A stretch of DNA of 64,000 nt from Dyella jiangningensis. GTDB lineage: Bacteria; Pseudomonadota; Gammaproteobacteria; Xanthomonadales; Rhodanobacteraceae. The stretch spans positions 1,145,451-1,209,450 of the forward strand of contig NZ_NFZS01000004.1 in the NCBI RefSeq assembly GCF_003264855.1, given 5' to 3'. Under the pieces are notes generated by a model. It saw nothing but the letters and a program-made list of their open reading frames with translations, was not told the DNA's origin and ran no database searches. Positions 8,561 through 17,462 of the stretch are shown in pieces; position 1 is the first letter of the stretch; every line of letters begins with the position of its first letter. The position numbers and the translations under genes are program-made.

Positions 8561-9613
8561 TTAGATGCGAGCCTTGCGCCGCCCCTTCACGGGCGCCTCG
8601 CGCGGCGCGGGCGCGGTCGACTCGCGCAACTGCAGCGAATACGGCACCTGCACCAGCAGGCCGGTGCCTCGGCCGCGCAGCAGTTCCATCAGTTGCAATG
8701 CCGCGAGCTTGCCCATGTCGCGGGCTGGCTGGCGCACGGTGGTGAGCGGCGGCCACAGTTGCGTGGCGAGCGGCGTATCGTCGAAACCGCAGACGGAGAG
8801 ATCCTGCGGGACCTTGAGGCCCCGCTCGTTCGCCGCCCACATCACGCCGGCCGCCATGTCGTCGTTCGCGGCAAAGATGGCCGTTGGCGGTTCGGCAAGC
8901 GTAAACAGCTGCCGGGCGGCGAGCACGCCGGAGCCGAAGGTGAACTCGCCTTGCACCACATACTTCGGGTCGTAGGCGATGCCCGCGGCCGCCATCGCGT
9001 CCTTGTAGCCGTTGAGTCGCCAGCGGCTGGCGCCGTGGTTGGCAAAGCCGGCGATATAGGCAATGCGGCGATGGCCCTGCTGCAGGAGATGATCGACCAG
9101 CGCCTTCGCAGCCTTCTGCTCGTCCATGCAGACGCCGATCACGCCTTCGTGGTTCACCGGCGAGATGCTTGCGTGCGGCACGCCGTGTTCTTGCAGGCGC
9201 TTGAGCAAGGGCGCGTAGTCGGTGAGCGGTGGCGTCACGATCACGCCGTCGATGTGGTGGTCGGACACTAGCGCGTCGACGCGACGGATGAAATCCTGGT
9301 CGCGTACGCGCAGCGGGCACACCATCATGCTGTAACGGTGCGCATCGCAGGCATCGAGCACGCCGTCCTGGATTTCGGCGAGATAGGTCGAGGCCGGGTT
9401 GTCGTTGTTGTCATAAAGCATCGCCACCAGGAACGAGCGGCTGCCGGCCAGGCCGCGCGCGGAAGGGCTGGGGCGATAGTTCATCGATTCCATCGCCGCC
9501 AACACCTTCTGGCGGGTGGACTCCTTGACCGAGGGCTCCTCGTTGAGCACGCGCGACACCGTCTTCGGCGAGACGCCCGTCGCGCGCGCTACATCTTCCA
9601 GGCGTACCCGCAT
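8561..9613 (-). CDS. LacI-family transcriptional regulator
   Basis: The start is ATG at 9613 after GGGAGA, eight codons inside a longer frame. The N-terminal helix-turn-helix (LEDVARATGVSPKTVSRVLN) and the hinge with the SPSARGLA segment are typical of LacI/GalR proteins. The periplasmic-binding-like core follows (VAMLYDNNDN, DGVIVTPPL, GHRRIAYIAG, AIFAANDDMAAG, GFDDTPLA). The tail PREAPVKGRRKARI is basic and longer than usual. Members sense sugars. No sugar-utilisation genes adjoin it, so its target is not visible here. Confidence 0.93.
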   Translation of the reverse strand: MRVRLEDVARATGVSPKTVSRVLNEEPSVKESTRQKVLAAMESMNYRPSPSARGLAGSRSFLVAMLYDNNDNPASTYLAEIQDGVLDACDAHRYSMMVCPLRVRDQDFIRRVDALVSDHHIDGVIVTPPLTDYAPLLKRLQEHGVPHASISPVNHEGVIGVCMDEQKAAKALVDHLLQQGHRRIAYIAGFANHGASRWRLNGYKDAMAAAGIAYDPKYVVQGEFTFGSGVLAARQLFTLAEPPTAIFAANDDMAAGVMWAANERGLKVPQDLSVCGFDDTPLATQLWPPLTTVRQPARDMGKLAALQLMELLRGRGTGLLVQVPYSLQLRESTAPAPREAPVKGRRKARI

Positions 9614-9775
9614 GTCTTCTCCCGGCCGTGCCAAGCTGCCGGGTGACTATGCCTCCCGGACCGGGGGGCTTACAAGGCGCCGGCAACCACGAGGCCGCGA
9701 GCGCCCCCTTGACGCCCGGTCGACCCGATATGACCCAGGCTTCCCTTCGCTGATCGGCCGCTTCGGGACGCGAAC

Positions 9776-10603
9776 ATGACCCACACGCCTTCGCCCATCG
9801 ACGCCTGGAACGGGCACTCCGGATGCACCTGGGTCGATCTTCAGCCGGTGCTCGACGGCATGTTCCGGCCACTCAAGGAGGTGCTGGTCGATGAAGTACG
9901 CGCCCGCTCGCCGCGCCGTCTTCTCGATATCGGCTGCGGAACCGGCGACACCACGCTCGCGGCCGCCCGGGCGCTGGGTGAAGACGCCGAATGCGTGGGC
10001 GTGGACATATCCCGCCCGATGACGGAAGCCGCGGTCGAACGTGCACGGCGCGATGGCTCTTCCGCGACGTTCATCTGCGACAACGCCCAGACGCATGACT
10101 TCGCCGCCGACAGCATCGACATGTTCATCTCGCGCCTTGGCGTGATGTTCTTCGAGCAGGCCGTCATCGCCTTTGCCAACCTGCGGTATGCCGCGCGCAA
10201 CGACGCCTCGCTGTGCTTCATCGTGTGGCGAAGCGCGGAAGAGAATCCGTACATGACCACGGCCGAACGCGCGGCGGCGTCGGTGATCGAGCTTCCTCCA
10301 CGCCTGCCCGGGCCGGGCCAGTTCGGATTCGCCGAAAGGGAACGCGCGGCATCGTTGTTGGCGGATGGCGGCTGGAAGCATGTCGACATCCAGCCGCTCG
10401 ACGTCACCTGCACGTATCCGTCCAGCGAACTGATCGGCTACTTCATGCGCCTGGGGCCGGTGGGCGTCGCGATGCAGCAGGCCGATGAAGCGACACGCAC
10501 GCGCGTCATCGCCGCCGTAAGGCCCGCCTTTGATCCGTACGTGTTTGGCGACGAAGTGCGTTACAACGCCGCCTGCTGGATCATCCGCGCCCGCGCATCG
10601 TGA
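9776..10603 (+). CDS. Class I SAM-dependent methyltransferase
   Basis: The 275-residue enzyme has a clear SAM-binding motif I (LLDIGCGTGDTTL, about residues 49-61), the acidic end of strand 2 in GVDISRPM, and the motif II/III region ADSIDMFISRLGVMFF. This matches the UbiE/MenG-like Methyltransf_11/25 group. The substrate is unknown. It is transcribed away from the LacI-type gene across a 162-base spacer. No useful Shine-Dalgarno was seen. Confidence 0.85.
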   Translation: MTHTPSPIDAWNGHSGCTWVDLQPVLDGMFRPLKEVLVDEVRARSPRRLLDIGCGTGDTTLAAARALGEDAECVGVDISRPMTEAAVERARRDGSSATFICDNAQTHDFAADSIDMFISRLGVMFFEQAVIAFANLRYAARNDASLCFIVWRSAEENPYMTTAERAAASVIELPPRLPGPGQFGFAERERAASLLADGGWKHVDIQPLDVTCTYPSSELIGYFMRLGPVGVAMQQADEATRTRVIAAVRPAFDPYVFGDEVRYNAACWIIRARAS

Positions 10604-10653
10604 CTGCACAGGCAAGGCCAATCCGGGCGTTCGGTCAAGCAAGCACGAACCGC

Positions 10654-11292
10654 TCAATCCGCCGCCGCGAAATGCGCCATCTGATCGGCATGTGCCTTGA
10701 TGAACGCGGGCCGCGCGGTGGCGCGGGCCACATAATCGCGGCACGCAGGGTGGGCTGCGAGCCCATCGAAGCGGTCGACCAGCCGCAAGACGTCCGCCAT
10801 GACGATGTCGGCGACGGAAAAGGTTCCCGCCAGCCATTCGCGCCCCGCCAGGATCGGTTCCATATGCGTGAGCCGCGCATGCAGGAAACCATCCAGCAGC
10901 TTTCGCCCCGCAGCCTCGTCGGTCACCCCGGAGAACACGAAGATGGACCAGGGCACGCTCGCCATTTCCACCGAATTCAGCGCGGCGAACAGCCATTCCA
11001 TCGCGGTGCTGCGTCCCTGCGGATCGGTGGGCATCAAGGACTCGCTGCGCTGCCCCAGATGCATCAGGATGGCGCCGCTCTCGAAGATCGAGACGTCGCC
11101 ATCCGTCAACCACGGCACCTGCCCGAAGGGCTGATGCGCGAAGTGCTCGGCGCCCCGTGCATCGAACGGCACGCTCTCGACGCGATACGGCAACCCCGCT
11201 TCCTCCATCGCCCAGCGCACGCGCAAATCACGCACATAGCCGCGTGGCATGTCGGGAACCCAGTTGAATGTGGTGAGGATCAGATCAGCCAC
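10654..11292 (-). CDS. Glutathione S-transferase family protein
   Basis: The 212-residue protein has the thioredoxin-like N-terminal domain (MADLILTTFNWVPD, then the GQVPWLTDG segment with the cis-Pro and FESGAILMHL, the glutathione gamma-glutamyl contact) and an all-helical C-terminal domain with the N-capping GTFSVADIVMADVL segment. It probably conjugates or reduces electrophiles with glutathione. It is followed (upstream on this strand) by a second GST at 11333 with only a 40-base gap, so the two are likely cotranscribed and both fall under the TetR operator at 12050. Confidence 0.88.
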   Translation of the reverse strand: MADLILTTFNWVPDMPRGYVRDLRVRWAMEEAGLPYRVESVPFDARGAEHFAHQPFGQVPWLTDGDVSIFESGAILMHLGQRSESLMPTDPQGRSTAMEWLFAALNSVEMASVPWSIFVFSGVTDEAAGRKLLDGFLHARLTHMEPILAGREWLAGTFSVADIVMADVLRLVDRFDGLAAHPACRDYVARATARPAFIKAHADQMAHFAAAD

Positions 11293-11332
11293 GCGTGCCT
11301 CCCTTCGTCATGCCTGGAATCGTTGGTGGTCA

Positions 11333-11998
11333 TCACGCCAGGCTGGCATGCCTGTCGTGCGCGGCCGGCGCCTCGTTCGACTTGCTGGCCGGCCACGGAT
11401 CGGCCCAGGCCGGAAGGCGGTCCAGCCCATCGAGCCAGCGGACGATATTCGGAAATTCCGCCAGCGGCATCTCGGAACGACGCCAGTCGCAGGCCATCGC
11501 GGCCAGCTGGAAATCGGCGATGGTAAGTCGACCGCATGCCACGAAGTCGCAACCTTCCAGATGGCTATCGAGAACGGCGGCAAGTTGCTTCAAGCCGGGC
11601 AATGCCGCAGCCAGCTCCGAGCGGTCCGGCGGGCCGATGTTGAAGGTTTCCTTCACCACGAACTCGAAGTAGAACGGCCCCACCGCGCCTGCCCAGTGAT
11701 TGTCGTTCCACGACAGCCAGCGAATGACCTCGACCTGTTCGGCAGGGTTGTGCGCCGGCCACAGGTCGGAGCCTTCCTTGATGCACAGGTAGGCATTGAT
11801 GGCGGACGATTCCCACAGCACGAAGTCGCCGTCGACCAGGGTCGGCGCCTTGCCGTTGGGATTGAGCGCCTTGTACTCGGCGGTCTTGAGACCGCCCGCC
11901 TTCGCGTCGACCTGAATGCACTCGGCGTCGATGCCGAGATACTTCACCAGCGCCAGCACACGGCGCGGCGCCTGCGCCTTGATCCAGTAAATCTTCAT
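11333..11998 (-). CDS. Glutathione S-transferase family protein
   Basis: ATG at 11998 (MKIYWIKAQAPRR) with GGAGAT upstream is preferred over a longer frame from 12022. The GST N-domain contains LNPNGKAPTLVDGDFVLWES, with the cis-Pro and Glu-Ser glutathione-binding pair. The C-domain contains RLTIADFQLAAMA. It is a close structural relative of, but not very similar in sequence to, the downstream GST at 10654. It is the first gene of a two-GST unit divergent from the TetR regulator, the usual layout for an inducible detoxification unit. Confidence 0.9.
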   Translation of the reverse strand: MKIYWIKAQAPRRVLALVKYLGIDAECIQVDAKAGGLKTAEYKALNPNGKAPTLVDGDFVLWESSAINAYLCIKEGSDLWPAHNPAEQVEVIRWLSWNDNHWAGAVGPFYFEFVVKETFNIGPPDRSELAAALPGLKQLAAVLDSHLEGCDFVACGRLTIADFQLAAMACDWRRSEMPLAEFPNIVRWLDGLDRLPAWADPWPASKSNEAPAAHDRHASLA

Positions 11999-12049
11999 GT
12001 TCGATCTCCGGTTGTTATCCATGACCGATGACCGAGGTTACCCCGCCGC

Positions 12050-12073
12050 AAAATATGTTAAAGAACATATTTT
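12050..12073. promoter_or_regulatory. Operator palindrome for the TetR regulator, copy 1
   Basis: AAAATATGTT (12050-12059) and AACATATTTT (12064-12073) form a perfect 10-bp inverted repeat around AAAG. It lies midway between the divergent GST (start 11998) and TetR (start 12112) genes, as expected for an autoregulated repressor site. A near copy is at 16212-16235. Confidence 0.85.
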
Positions 12074-12111
12074 CAGGCCTGCTATACCTGTCCCCGAGGA
12101 GGTTCGCAGTC

Positions 12112-12693
12112 ATGCCCTACAGCCCTGAACATAAAGTGCAGACGCGAGCGCGCGTCGTGGAATCCGCCCGCCGCCTGTTCAATCGCCACGGCTTCGAGCA
12201 GGTCACCATCGACCAGGTGATGGCCTCTGCAGGACTCACCCGCGGTGCGTTCTATCACCACTTCGACAGCAAGGACGACCTCTACGCCGCCGCTGTCGCG
12301 AGTTTCGAAACCTGCAATCCGTTCGCCACCGCCAACGCGGACCAGGTGGTCAAGGACCCCAAGCGCATGGCGCGCATGCTCGTCGATCTCTACCTCAGCG
12401 ATGAAGTGCTGGAGAACATCGACCTGCATTGCCCGCTGTATGCGCTGCCGTCCGATGTGGCGCGCGCCGGGCTGGAACCGCAGCAGGCCTATACCGACCT
12501 CATGCGCGGCATGCGCCACATCTATCGCTGCGCGCTCAAGGGTATCCGCGACGCGGATCGCCGCGCCGAGGCCATGGTGGCGCTGTGCGTGGGCGGCATG
12601 GTGCTTGCGCGCACCACCAACGACCCGGAGCTGCGCAAATCCCTGCGTGAATCCGCACGACACCAGGCGCTGGCCCTGCTGAAACTGGATTGA
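12112..12693 (+). CDS. TetR/AcrR-family transcriptional regulator
   Basis: The ATG at 12112 follows GAGGAGG by 9 bases; the longer frame from 12028 would run through the operator. The N-terminal domain (about 8-55) has the TetR helix-turn-helix: RVVESARRLFNRHGFEQVTI, then the DQVMASAGLTRGAFYHHFDS recognition segment. The C-terminal ligand domain carries a Cys-containing stretch (NIDLHCPLYAL) reminiscent of regulators of electrophile or glutathione-linked responses. It is divergent from the two-GST unit and flanks a palindromic site. It probably represses the GST genes, itself, and the YCII gene at 15759, which has the second site. Confidence 0.92.
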   Translation: MPYSPEHKVQTRARVVESARRLFNRHGFEQVTIDQVMASAGLTRGAFYHHFDSKDDLYAAAVASFETCNPFATANADQVVKDPKRMARMLVDLYLSDEVLENIDLHCPLYALPSDVARAGLEPQQAYTDLMRGMRHIYRCALKGIRDADRRAEAMVALCVGGMVLARTTNDPELRKSLRESARHQALALLKLD

Positions 12694-12825
12694 GCGGGCC
12701 GCGCATAGGCCGGCTCGTCCCGCCCCACGCGGCGTGAACGGCTGCTCACGCGCCCATGTCCGGCCATGCCAGAATCGGGCAGACTTTGCGCGGCAGCAGC
12801 ACGCATCCATTCCGAGGGAGGGGAC

Positions 12826-13353
12826 ATGACCGAAGCCAACGAAGAGCGCAAACCGTGCCCGGTATGCGGCGAATCCATCATGGCCGTCGCCAGGAAATGC
12901 CGGTTCTGCGGCACCGACCTCGAGGCGTACCAGGCGGCACGCGACGCCACGGTGGAAAAGGTGCTCTTCCAGGGCCATCCGGCGGTGTTCTACAGCTTCG
13001 GACAGTACGTCATCGCGGTGATTACGCTGGGCATCGCGGCACTGGTGTACTGGATGCAGAGCATCTCTGTCAGCTACACCATCACCACGCAGCGCATCCG
13101 CGTCGAGCGCGGCCTGCTGTCGAAGACGCAGGACAACCTCGAGCTGTTCCGCGTCGATCACTTCGACCTTGAGAAGCCGCTCGGCATGCGACTGCTCGGG
13201 CAATGCCTGCTCTGCATGCATTCCTCCGATCGCGACATGCCGTCGGTTCGCCTGTACGGCATCCCCGACCTGGAAGCCATGGCGGACACGCTGCGCGACT
13301 GCTCGCTGCGTGAACGCACGCGCCGTCGCGTGCTGCCGGTCGAGAACATGTAA
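12826..13353 (+). CDS. Zinc-ribbon plus bacterial PH-domain membrane protein
   Basis: Starts at ATG 12826 after GGGAGGGG. The first 40 residues hold a zinc ribbon (CPVCGESI, CRFCGTD). One or two membrane spans follow (about 65-90, YVIAVITLGIAALVYWM), then a bPH2/YdbS-like PH domain with the hallmark SYTITTQRIRVERGLLSKTQ. Such proteins sit in the inner membrane. Their role is usually undefined. The gene is alone and ends in a strong terminator. Confidence 0.82.
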   Translation: MTEANEERKPCPVCGESIMAVARKCRFCGTDLEAYQAARDATVEKVLFQGHPAVFYSFGQYVIAVITLGIAALVYWMQSISVSYTITTQRIRVERGLLSKTQDNLELFRVDHFDLEKPLGMRLLGQCLLCMHSSDRDMPSVRLYGIPDLEAMADTLRDCSLRERTRRRVLPVENM

Positions 13354-13380
13354 GCCACGTTTCGGTTCCGCATGCGAACA

Positions 13381-13406
13381 GGGGCGCCACGGCGCCCCTT
13401 TCTTTT
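13381..13406 (+). terminator. Intrinsic terminator after the PH-domain gene
   Basis: GGGGCGCC-AC-GGCGCCCC (13381-13398) is followed by TTTCTTTT. The hairpin starts 28 bases after the stop codon. Confidence 0.88.
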
Positions 13407-13435
13407 GCGATGCAGGCACAGGGGTTCGTGCGGCC

Positions 13436-14485
13436 TCAGAACGCGGCGACGTCGATCACCGCCTTGGCGAACGCCTCGGGCGCTTCCTGCGGCAGGTTGT
13501 GGCCGATACCGCCGGTGATCAGGCGATGCTCGTACCTGCCGGTGAACTTCTTCGCATAGGCACTGGGTTCGGGATGCGGCGCACCGTTGGCGTCGCCTTC
13601 CATGGTGATGGTGGGGATCGCGATCGCCGGCAGCATGGCGAGCTTCTTTTCGAGGTCGTCGTACCTGGCTTCGCCCTGCGCCAGGCCCAGGCGCCAGCGA
13701 TAGTTGTGGATCGCCACGGCGACCTGATCCGGGTTGTCCAGCGCCGCCGCCGAGCGCTTGAACGTGGCATCGTCGAACGCCCATTTCGGCGAGGCGGTTT
13801 CCCAGATCAACCTGGCGAAGTCGTGCGTGTACTTCGCATAGCCCTCTGCGCCGCGCTCGGTGGTGAAGTAGTACTGATACCACCATTGCTGCTCGGCCTT
13901 CGGCGGCAGCGGTGCGCGATTGAGTGCCTGGCTGCCGATCAGGTAGCCGCTCACCGACACCAGCGCCTCGCAACGTTCCGGCCACAACGCGGCCATGATG
14001 TCCGCCGTGCGTGCGCCCCAGTCGAAGCCCGCGACGATGGCCTTCTTGATATGCAGCGCATCCAGCAGCGCCAGGCCATCGGCGGCCAGCGCAGCCTGCT
14101 GGCCGTTGCGTGGCGTATCGGCCGACAGAAAGTGCGTGTCGCCATAACCGCGCAGGTACGGAATGATCACGCGGTAACCGGCCGCCGCCAGGATCGGCGC
14201 AACGTCCACGAAGCTGTAGATGTCATACGGCCAGCCGTGCAGCAGCAACACCGGCTTGCCATTGGCCGGACCTTCTTCCGCATAGGCCACGTCGAGCGCA
14301 TCCGTCTTCACGCGCTTGATCGACGAGAACGATGTGTGCCCTGTGCGAACGCTCGCCCTGCCGCCGGTGGCGGGCTTGGCCGTCTGTGCGCTGGCGAGCG
14401 ACATCCAGCCCACCTGCGTGGCCGCCAGCCCCAGGGCTGCCGTGCCCAGAAACGTGCGCCTGCGTTGATCGATACGGTCCGACAT
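13436..14485 (-). CDS. Tat-exported epoxide hydrolase-like alpha/beta hydrolase
   Basis: ATG at 14485 (MSDRIDQRRRTFLG) follows GGGAGAGG; the frame could extend to 14533 but without a site. The N-terminus is a twin-arginine signal (RRRTFLGTAALGL). The hydrolase core has HGWPYD (oxyanion HGxP motif), GFDWGAR with an Asp nucleophile rather than Ser, and the catalytic His in GIGHNLPQE. An Asp nucleophile points to epoxide hydrolase or haloalkane dehalogenase chemistry; HGxP favours the former. The exported location is unusual for this group. The substrate is not evident. Confidence 0.87.
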   Translation of the reverse strand: MSDRIDQRRRTFLGTAALGLAATQVGWMSLASAQTAKPATGGRASVRTGHTSFSSIKRVKTDALDVAYAEEGPANGKPVLLLHGWPYDIYSFVDVAPILAAAGYRVIIPYLRGYGDTHFLSADTPRNGQQAALAADGLALLDALHIKKAIVAGFDWGARTADIMAALWPERCEALVSVSGYLIGSQALNRAPLPPKAEQQWWYQYYFTTERGAEGYAKYTHDFARLIWETASPKWAFDDATFKRSAAALDNPDQVAVAIHNYRWRLGLAQGEARYDDLEKKLAMLPAIAIPTITMEGDANGAPHPEPSAYAKKFTGRYEHRLITGGIGHNLPQEAPEAFAKAVIDVAAF

Positions 14486-14728
14486 GGTCCTCTCCCGGCT
14501 GGTTGGTGTACCGGCATAGGAGAGCATCGCCATGTATTGCCATCGTGTCGCCCACCCGGGATCTTTGCATGCCTGTGTATCCGACGGCCCCGTGATACAT
14601 GCCGATACAAACCGGCCATGCAGGCGCAGCGACCTTCCGGGCCTTGCCCGCCGCCCGGATCGGCGTTACCTCTAGGGCTCCCTGCCGCACGGCATCGCGG
14701 CGCCACACCCCCACACTGGAACCTCGCC

Positions 14729-15574
14729 ATGCAGATCGAGCCGGAGAAGACTGCTGTTCGCGTCGCGCTGTGGCGCGCCATGCACACCCTGATCGATCCA
14801 CCTCCGCATGTGCTGGACGATGCGGTCGGGTTGCAGCTGGTGGCGCCGGATGAAACCTGGCGGCAACGCCCGGACATGGATCCGCAAGGCACCCGCGGCT
14901 TTCGCGCCGGCGTGGTGGCCCGGGCGCGCTTCATCGAAGACCTGGTCGCGGAACAGGTAGCGCACGGCGTGACGCAATACGTGCTGCTTGGCGCCGGCCT
15001 CGATACCTTCGCGCAACGCCGGCCGGACATCGCCTCGCAGCTGCGCGTCTTCGAAGTGGATCAACCTGGCCCGCAGCTGTGGAAGCGCGAACGCCTGATC
15101 GAATCCGGACTGGGCATACCCTCGTGGCTGCACTTCGTGCCGGTGGATTTCGAAGCCGGCCAATCGTGGTGGGAGAAACTGGTCGAAGCCGGCTTCGACA
15201 CACGCGAGCCCGCGGTGGTGGTTTCCACCGGCGTCTCCATGTACCTCAGTCGCGAAGCCAACATCGCGACGCTGCGCCAGGTCGGCACGCTCGCGCCCGG
15301 CTCCTCGCTCGCCATGACCTTCCTGCTGCCGCTGGAGCTGATCGATCCCGCCGAGCGCCCCATGCACCAGATGCTGCACGAACGCGCGCACGCCTCCGGC
15401 ACGCCCTTCATCAGCTTCTTCAGCCCCGACGACATCATGACGCTCGCGCGCGAGGCGGGTTTCGACACGGCAAGATACGTGTCCAACGATGATCTCAATG
15501 CACGTTACTTCACCGGTCGCGCAGATGGCATGGAGGTGCCGCGGGGTGAGGCGTTCCTGATCGCGGCGATCTGA
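14729..15574 (+). CDS. Leucine-carboxyl-methyltransferase-like SAM methyltransferase
   Basis: The ATG at 14729 begins a 281-residue protein. It shows the TIGR00027/LCMT-type signatures: VLLGAGLDTFAQR (SAM motif I), FEVDQPGPQ at the end of strand 2, and STGVSMYLSREA, corresponding to the family's EGv-x-MYL motif. Such enzymes O-methylate carboxyl or hydroxyl groups, often in natural-product pathways. Here no biosynthetic cluster is visible. The frame is open far upstream (to 13169), but that part overlaps the opposite-strand hydrolase and is not coding. Confidence 0.87.
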   Translation: MQIEPEKTAVRVALWRAMHTLIDPPPHVLDDAVGLQLVAPDETWRQRPDMDPQGTRGFRAGVVARARFIEDLVAEQVAHGVTQYVLLGAGLDTFAQRRPDIASQLRVFEVDQPGPQLWKRERLIESGLGIPSWLHFVPVDFEAGQSWWEKLVEAGFDTREPAVVVSTGVSMYLSREANIATLRQVGTLAPGSSLAMTFLLPLELIDPAERPMHQMLHERAHASGTPFISFFSPDDIMTLAREAGFDTARYVSNDDLNARYFTGRADGMEVPRGEAFLIAAI

Positions 15575-15758
15575 TTCCGCCGCAATGACGATGGCCGCGT
15601 TTTCGGGATGGTCTTCACCACCGGCTCGCTCGGCTGCACGATCGGCATCGCGCCGAAGTCCTGAGTGGCCGTGAGTGCGAAACGACACAAGTCCGTCGAT
15701 GCACGGCGAAGAGCCGGATCACACGTCCGACTCTTCGCTCACATGCCAAAGTGCATCG

Positions 15759-16112
15759 TTATCCCGGCATGGGCAGGCACTCCACGATCTCGATCGAGTC
15801 GCCGGGAAAGATCGTGAAATGCGGGTGACCTTCGAACATCCTGGCGGCGGACTCCTGCGAGTCGGCGCGCACCACGGTGTAGCCGGTCAGGTTGTTGCGT
15901 GTGCTCTCGATGCCATCCTTGGAGACGCGCAGCGTCTTGCCCAGTGGTGCACCGGTATCGATGATGGCCGCCTTGTGGGTTTCGACCCACTTGCCCCAAG
16001 CCTGCATGCCTTCCTGCTCGCGCTTCTTGCGCGCGTCCTCGCTCAAGGCGTTCCATCCGGATGCATTGAACGACGCCTCATTGCCAAGATAAACCGCCAG
16101 AAACTGCTTCAT
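15759..16112 (-). CDS. YCII-related domain protein
   Basis: The 117-residue product matches the DGPF/YCII dimeric alpha-beta barrel group by length and by MKQFLAVYLG at the start, the central LTGYTVVRADS strand, and the acidic DSIEIVECLPMPG end. Members are small, often stress- or catabolism-linked, with few characterised activities. A copy of the TetR operator (16212-16235) lies 100 bases upstream of its start, so it is probably coregulated with the GST genes. Confidence 0.78.
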   Translation of the reverse strand: MKQFLAVYLGNEASFNASGWNALSEDARKKREQEGMQAWGKWVETHKAAIIDTGAPLGKTLRVSKDGIESTRNNLTGYTVVRADSQESAARMFEGHPHFTIFPGDSIEIVECLPMPG

Positions 16113-16211
16113 GGTCCACTCCTCGCCAGGTGTCCGATGTCGACAGGCGAGCCCAGGGACGGCCCGTCCTGCGATGCATGACTCTACCGGTCGGCCAGCT
16201 TACGCCGCGGC

Positions 16212-16235
16212 AATTTATGTTAAAGAACATATTTT
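16212..16235. promoter_or_regulatory. Operator palindrome for the TetR regulator, copy 2
   Basis: AATTTATGTT (16212-16221) and AACATATTTT (16226-16235) flank AAAG. This matches the site at 12050 at 22 of 24 positions, and the flank GCCGC is shared too. It lies upstream of the YCII gene (start 16112) on the minus strand. Confidence 0.8.
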
Positions 16236-16257
16236 GGGCGCATGCGCGGCCCGGCTT

Positions 16258-16716
16258 TCAGGCGCTTTCGGCGGGAACGTGGGTATCGATCCAGTCGATG
16301 ATGAAGATATCCAAGGGCGTGCGTTCCGGCACGTCGATGCCAGCGACGCGAACAAAGGTCGCGGCTGCCTTGATCAGCGACTGACGCGCGATGCTGGTGG
16401 CCTGGCGTGCCGCCGCCTGCTTCTGGCGAAGCTGCACGATATGTGCCGACGGCTTTCCCGGCTTGGCGAACTTTTGATAACGCCGCAGCTCGTCCGCCGC
16501 GAGCGTGGTGTCGAACGCGGCCTGCAGGGTGGCCTTGCGCGCGGTCAGCAGCAGCGCAAGCGATGCCATCAACTCGGCGCGCGACTCAGGCGGCACAGAC
16601 AGCAGACTTTCGAGAAGTGGCGGCAAGGTGCCCAGTGCGTCGCGTGGAATATCGCTGCCGGCCTGCTCCAGCCGCGCGAGGAAGCCCGCGTAGGGAAAGC
16701 GCATCGCTGCAGTCAT
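16258..16716 (-). CDS. Conserved-looking protein of unknown function
   Basis: An open frame starts at 16800, but the likely start is the ATG at 16716 (MTAAMRFPYAGF) or the in-frame ATG four codons later. Neither has a strong ribosome site. The product is about 152 residues, helix-rich by composition, with a Lys/Gln-rich middle (PGKPSAHIVQLRQKQAAARQ) and an end of DIFIIDWIDTHVPAESA. No signal peptide or membrane span is seen. It ends just before the second TetR operator, so it is probably a separate transcript from the YCII gene. Confidence 0.6.
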   Translation of the reverse strand: MTAAMRFPYAGFLARLEQAGSDIPRDALGTLPPLLESLLSVPPESRAELMASLALLLTARKATLQAAFDTTLAADELRRYQKFAKPGKPSAHIVQLRQKQAAARQATSIARQSLIKAAATFVRVAGIDVPERTPLDIFIIDWIDTHVPAESA

Positions 16717-16786
16717 AGGAAAACCATCGTTCGTAGAGCGTGACCTACGCCTGCGCTCGGTTCGTTCAACAGCGGGCCAGTATCCC

Positions 16787-17320
16787 TCAGCCCAGCTCAT
16801 TCCCGCGGCGCAGGTGAACGCCGAGCTCCGTCGCCAGCTCGCGCATGGCCTCGGTGTCGCGCGACAGTGTCATCCAGCCCGCGAGGCTGTCGTCGTCGGT
16901 ATCGCGAACCCACAAGGTGTATCCGTGCGGGGCGAGATTATCGTACGCGGTGCCGATGAGTTCGGCGGCATCGACATCGGCATGGAAATCGTCGTCGTCC
17001 GGATCGCCATCCCAATCGATGTCGATGTTCCAGCGCGCCGAAAGCTCATCCAGCGCCTGCACCAGTGCACGCGTGTCGTCCGCGCCCACGTGGAATGTCG
17101 AACGCCAATCGGCCACCTGCCCCACCGCCTGCGCCACGTCGACGTCGTCGTCCGGCGTATCGCCCACCACATCGCGATAACCGGCGAATTGCTGGAAGGC
17201 CGTGTCGTCGTCACCGGGGTTGATCAACAGCAGCAACTGCCAGACCTGGGCCTCCAGCGAGCTGTCGCCATCGTCGTGAAAGTGGTGGCTGGATTCGAAA
17301 TCGTCGTCGGAGCTCGTCAT
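16787..17320 (-). CDS. Acidic protein, possibly DUF6630-like
   Basis: The 177-residue product is strongly acidic, with Asp-rich runs (SSDDDF, GDDDTAF, DGDPDDDDFHADVD). A central LLLLINPGDDD segment and HGYTLWVRDTDDDSLAGWM near the C-terminus resemble, from memory, the DUF6630 family; this is unverified. It appears cytoplasmic. It overlaps the upstream extension of the 16258 frame, which supports the shorter start chosen for that gene. Confidence 0.65.
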   Translation of the reverse strand: MTSSDDDFESSHHFHDDGDSSLEAQVWQLLLLINPGDDDTAFQQFAGYRDVVGDTPDDDVDVAQAVGQVADWRSTFHVGADDTRALVQALDELSARWNIDIDWDGDPDDDDFHADVDAAELIGTAYDNLAPHGYTLWVRDTDDDSLAGWMTLSRDTEAMRELATELGVHLRRGNELG

Positions 17321-17462
17321 GGCGTGTCACCTGAAGTCGAAACGGCATGATCGCCGCTGTGGGGCGTGTTGCATAGCACTGCCTGGCATGGGTGCTAGAG
17401 CCCGAGCCACAGCCCGCGATCCATCGCTGCCGCCCGACATGCCGGGTGGCCGGCGCCCGGGC

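Noticed and set aside
13169..14728. Very long open frame (801 codons) running into the methyltransferase gene
   Set aside because: It lies opposite the Tat-exported hydrolase and has no protein-like features; it is an effect of high GC. Only the part from ATG 14729 is real.
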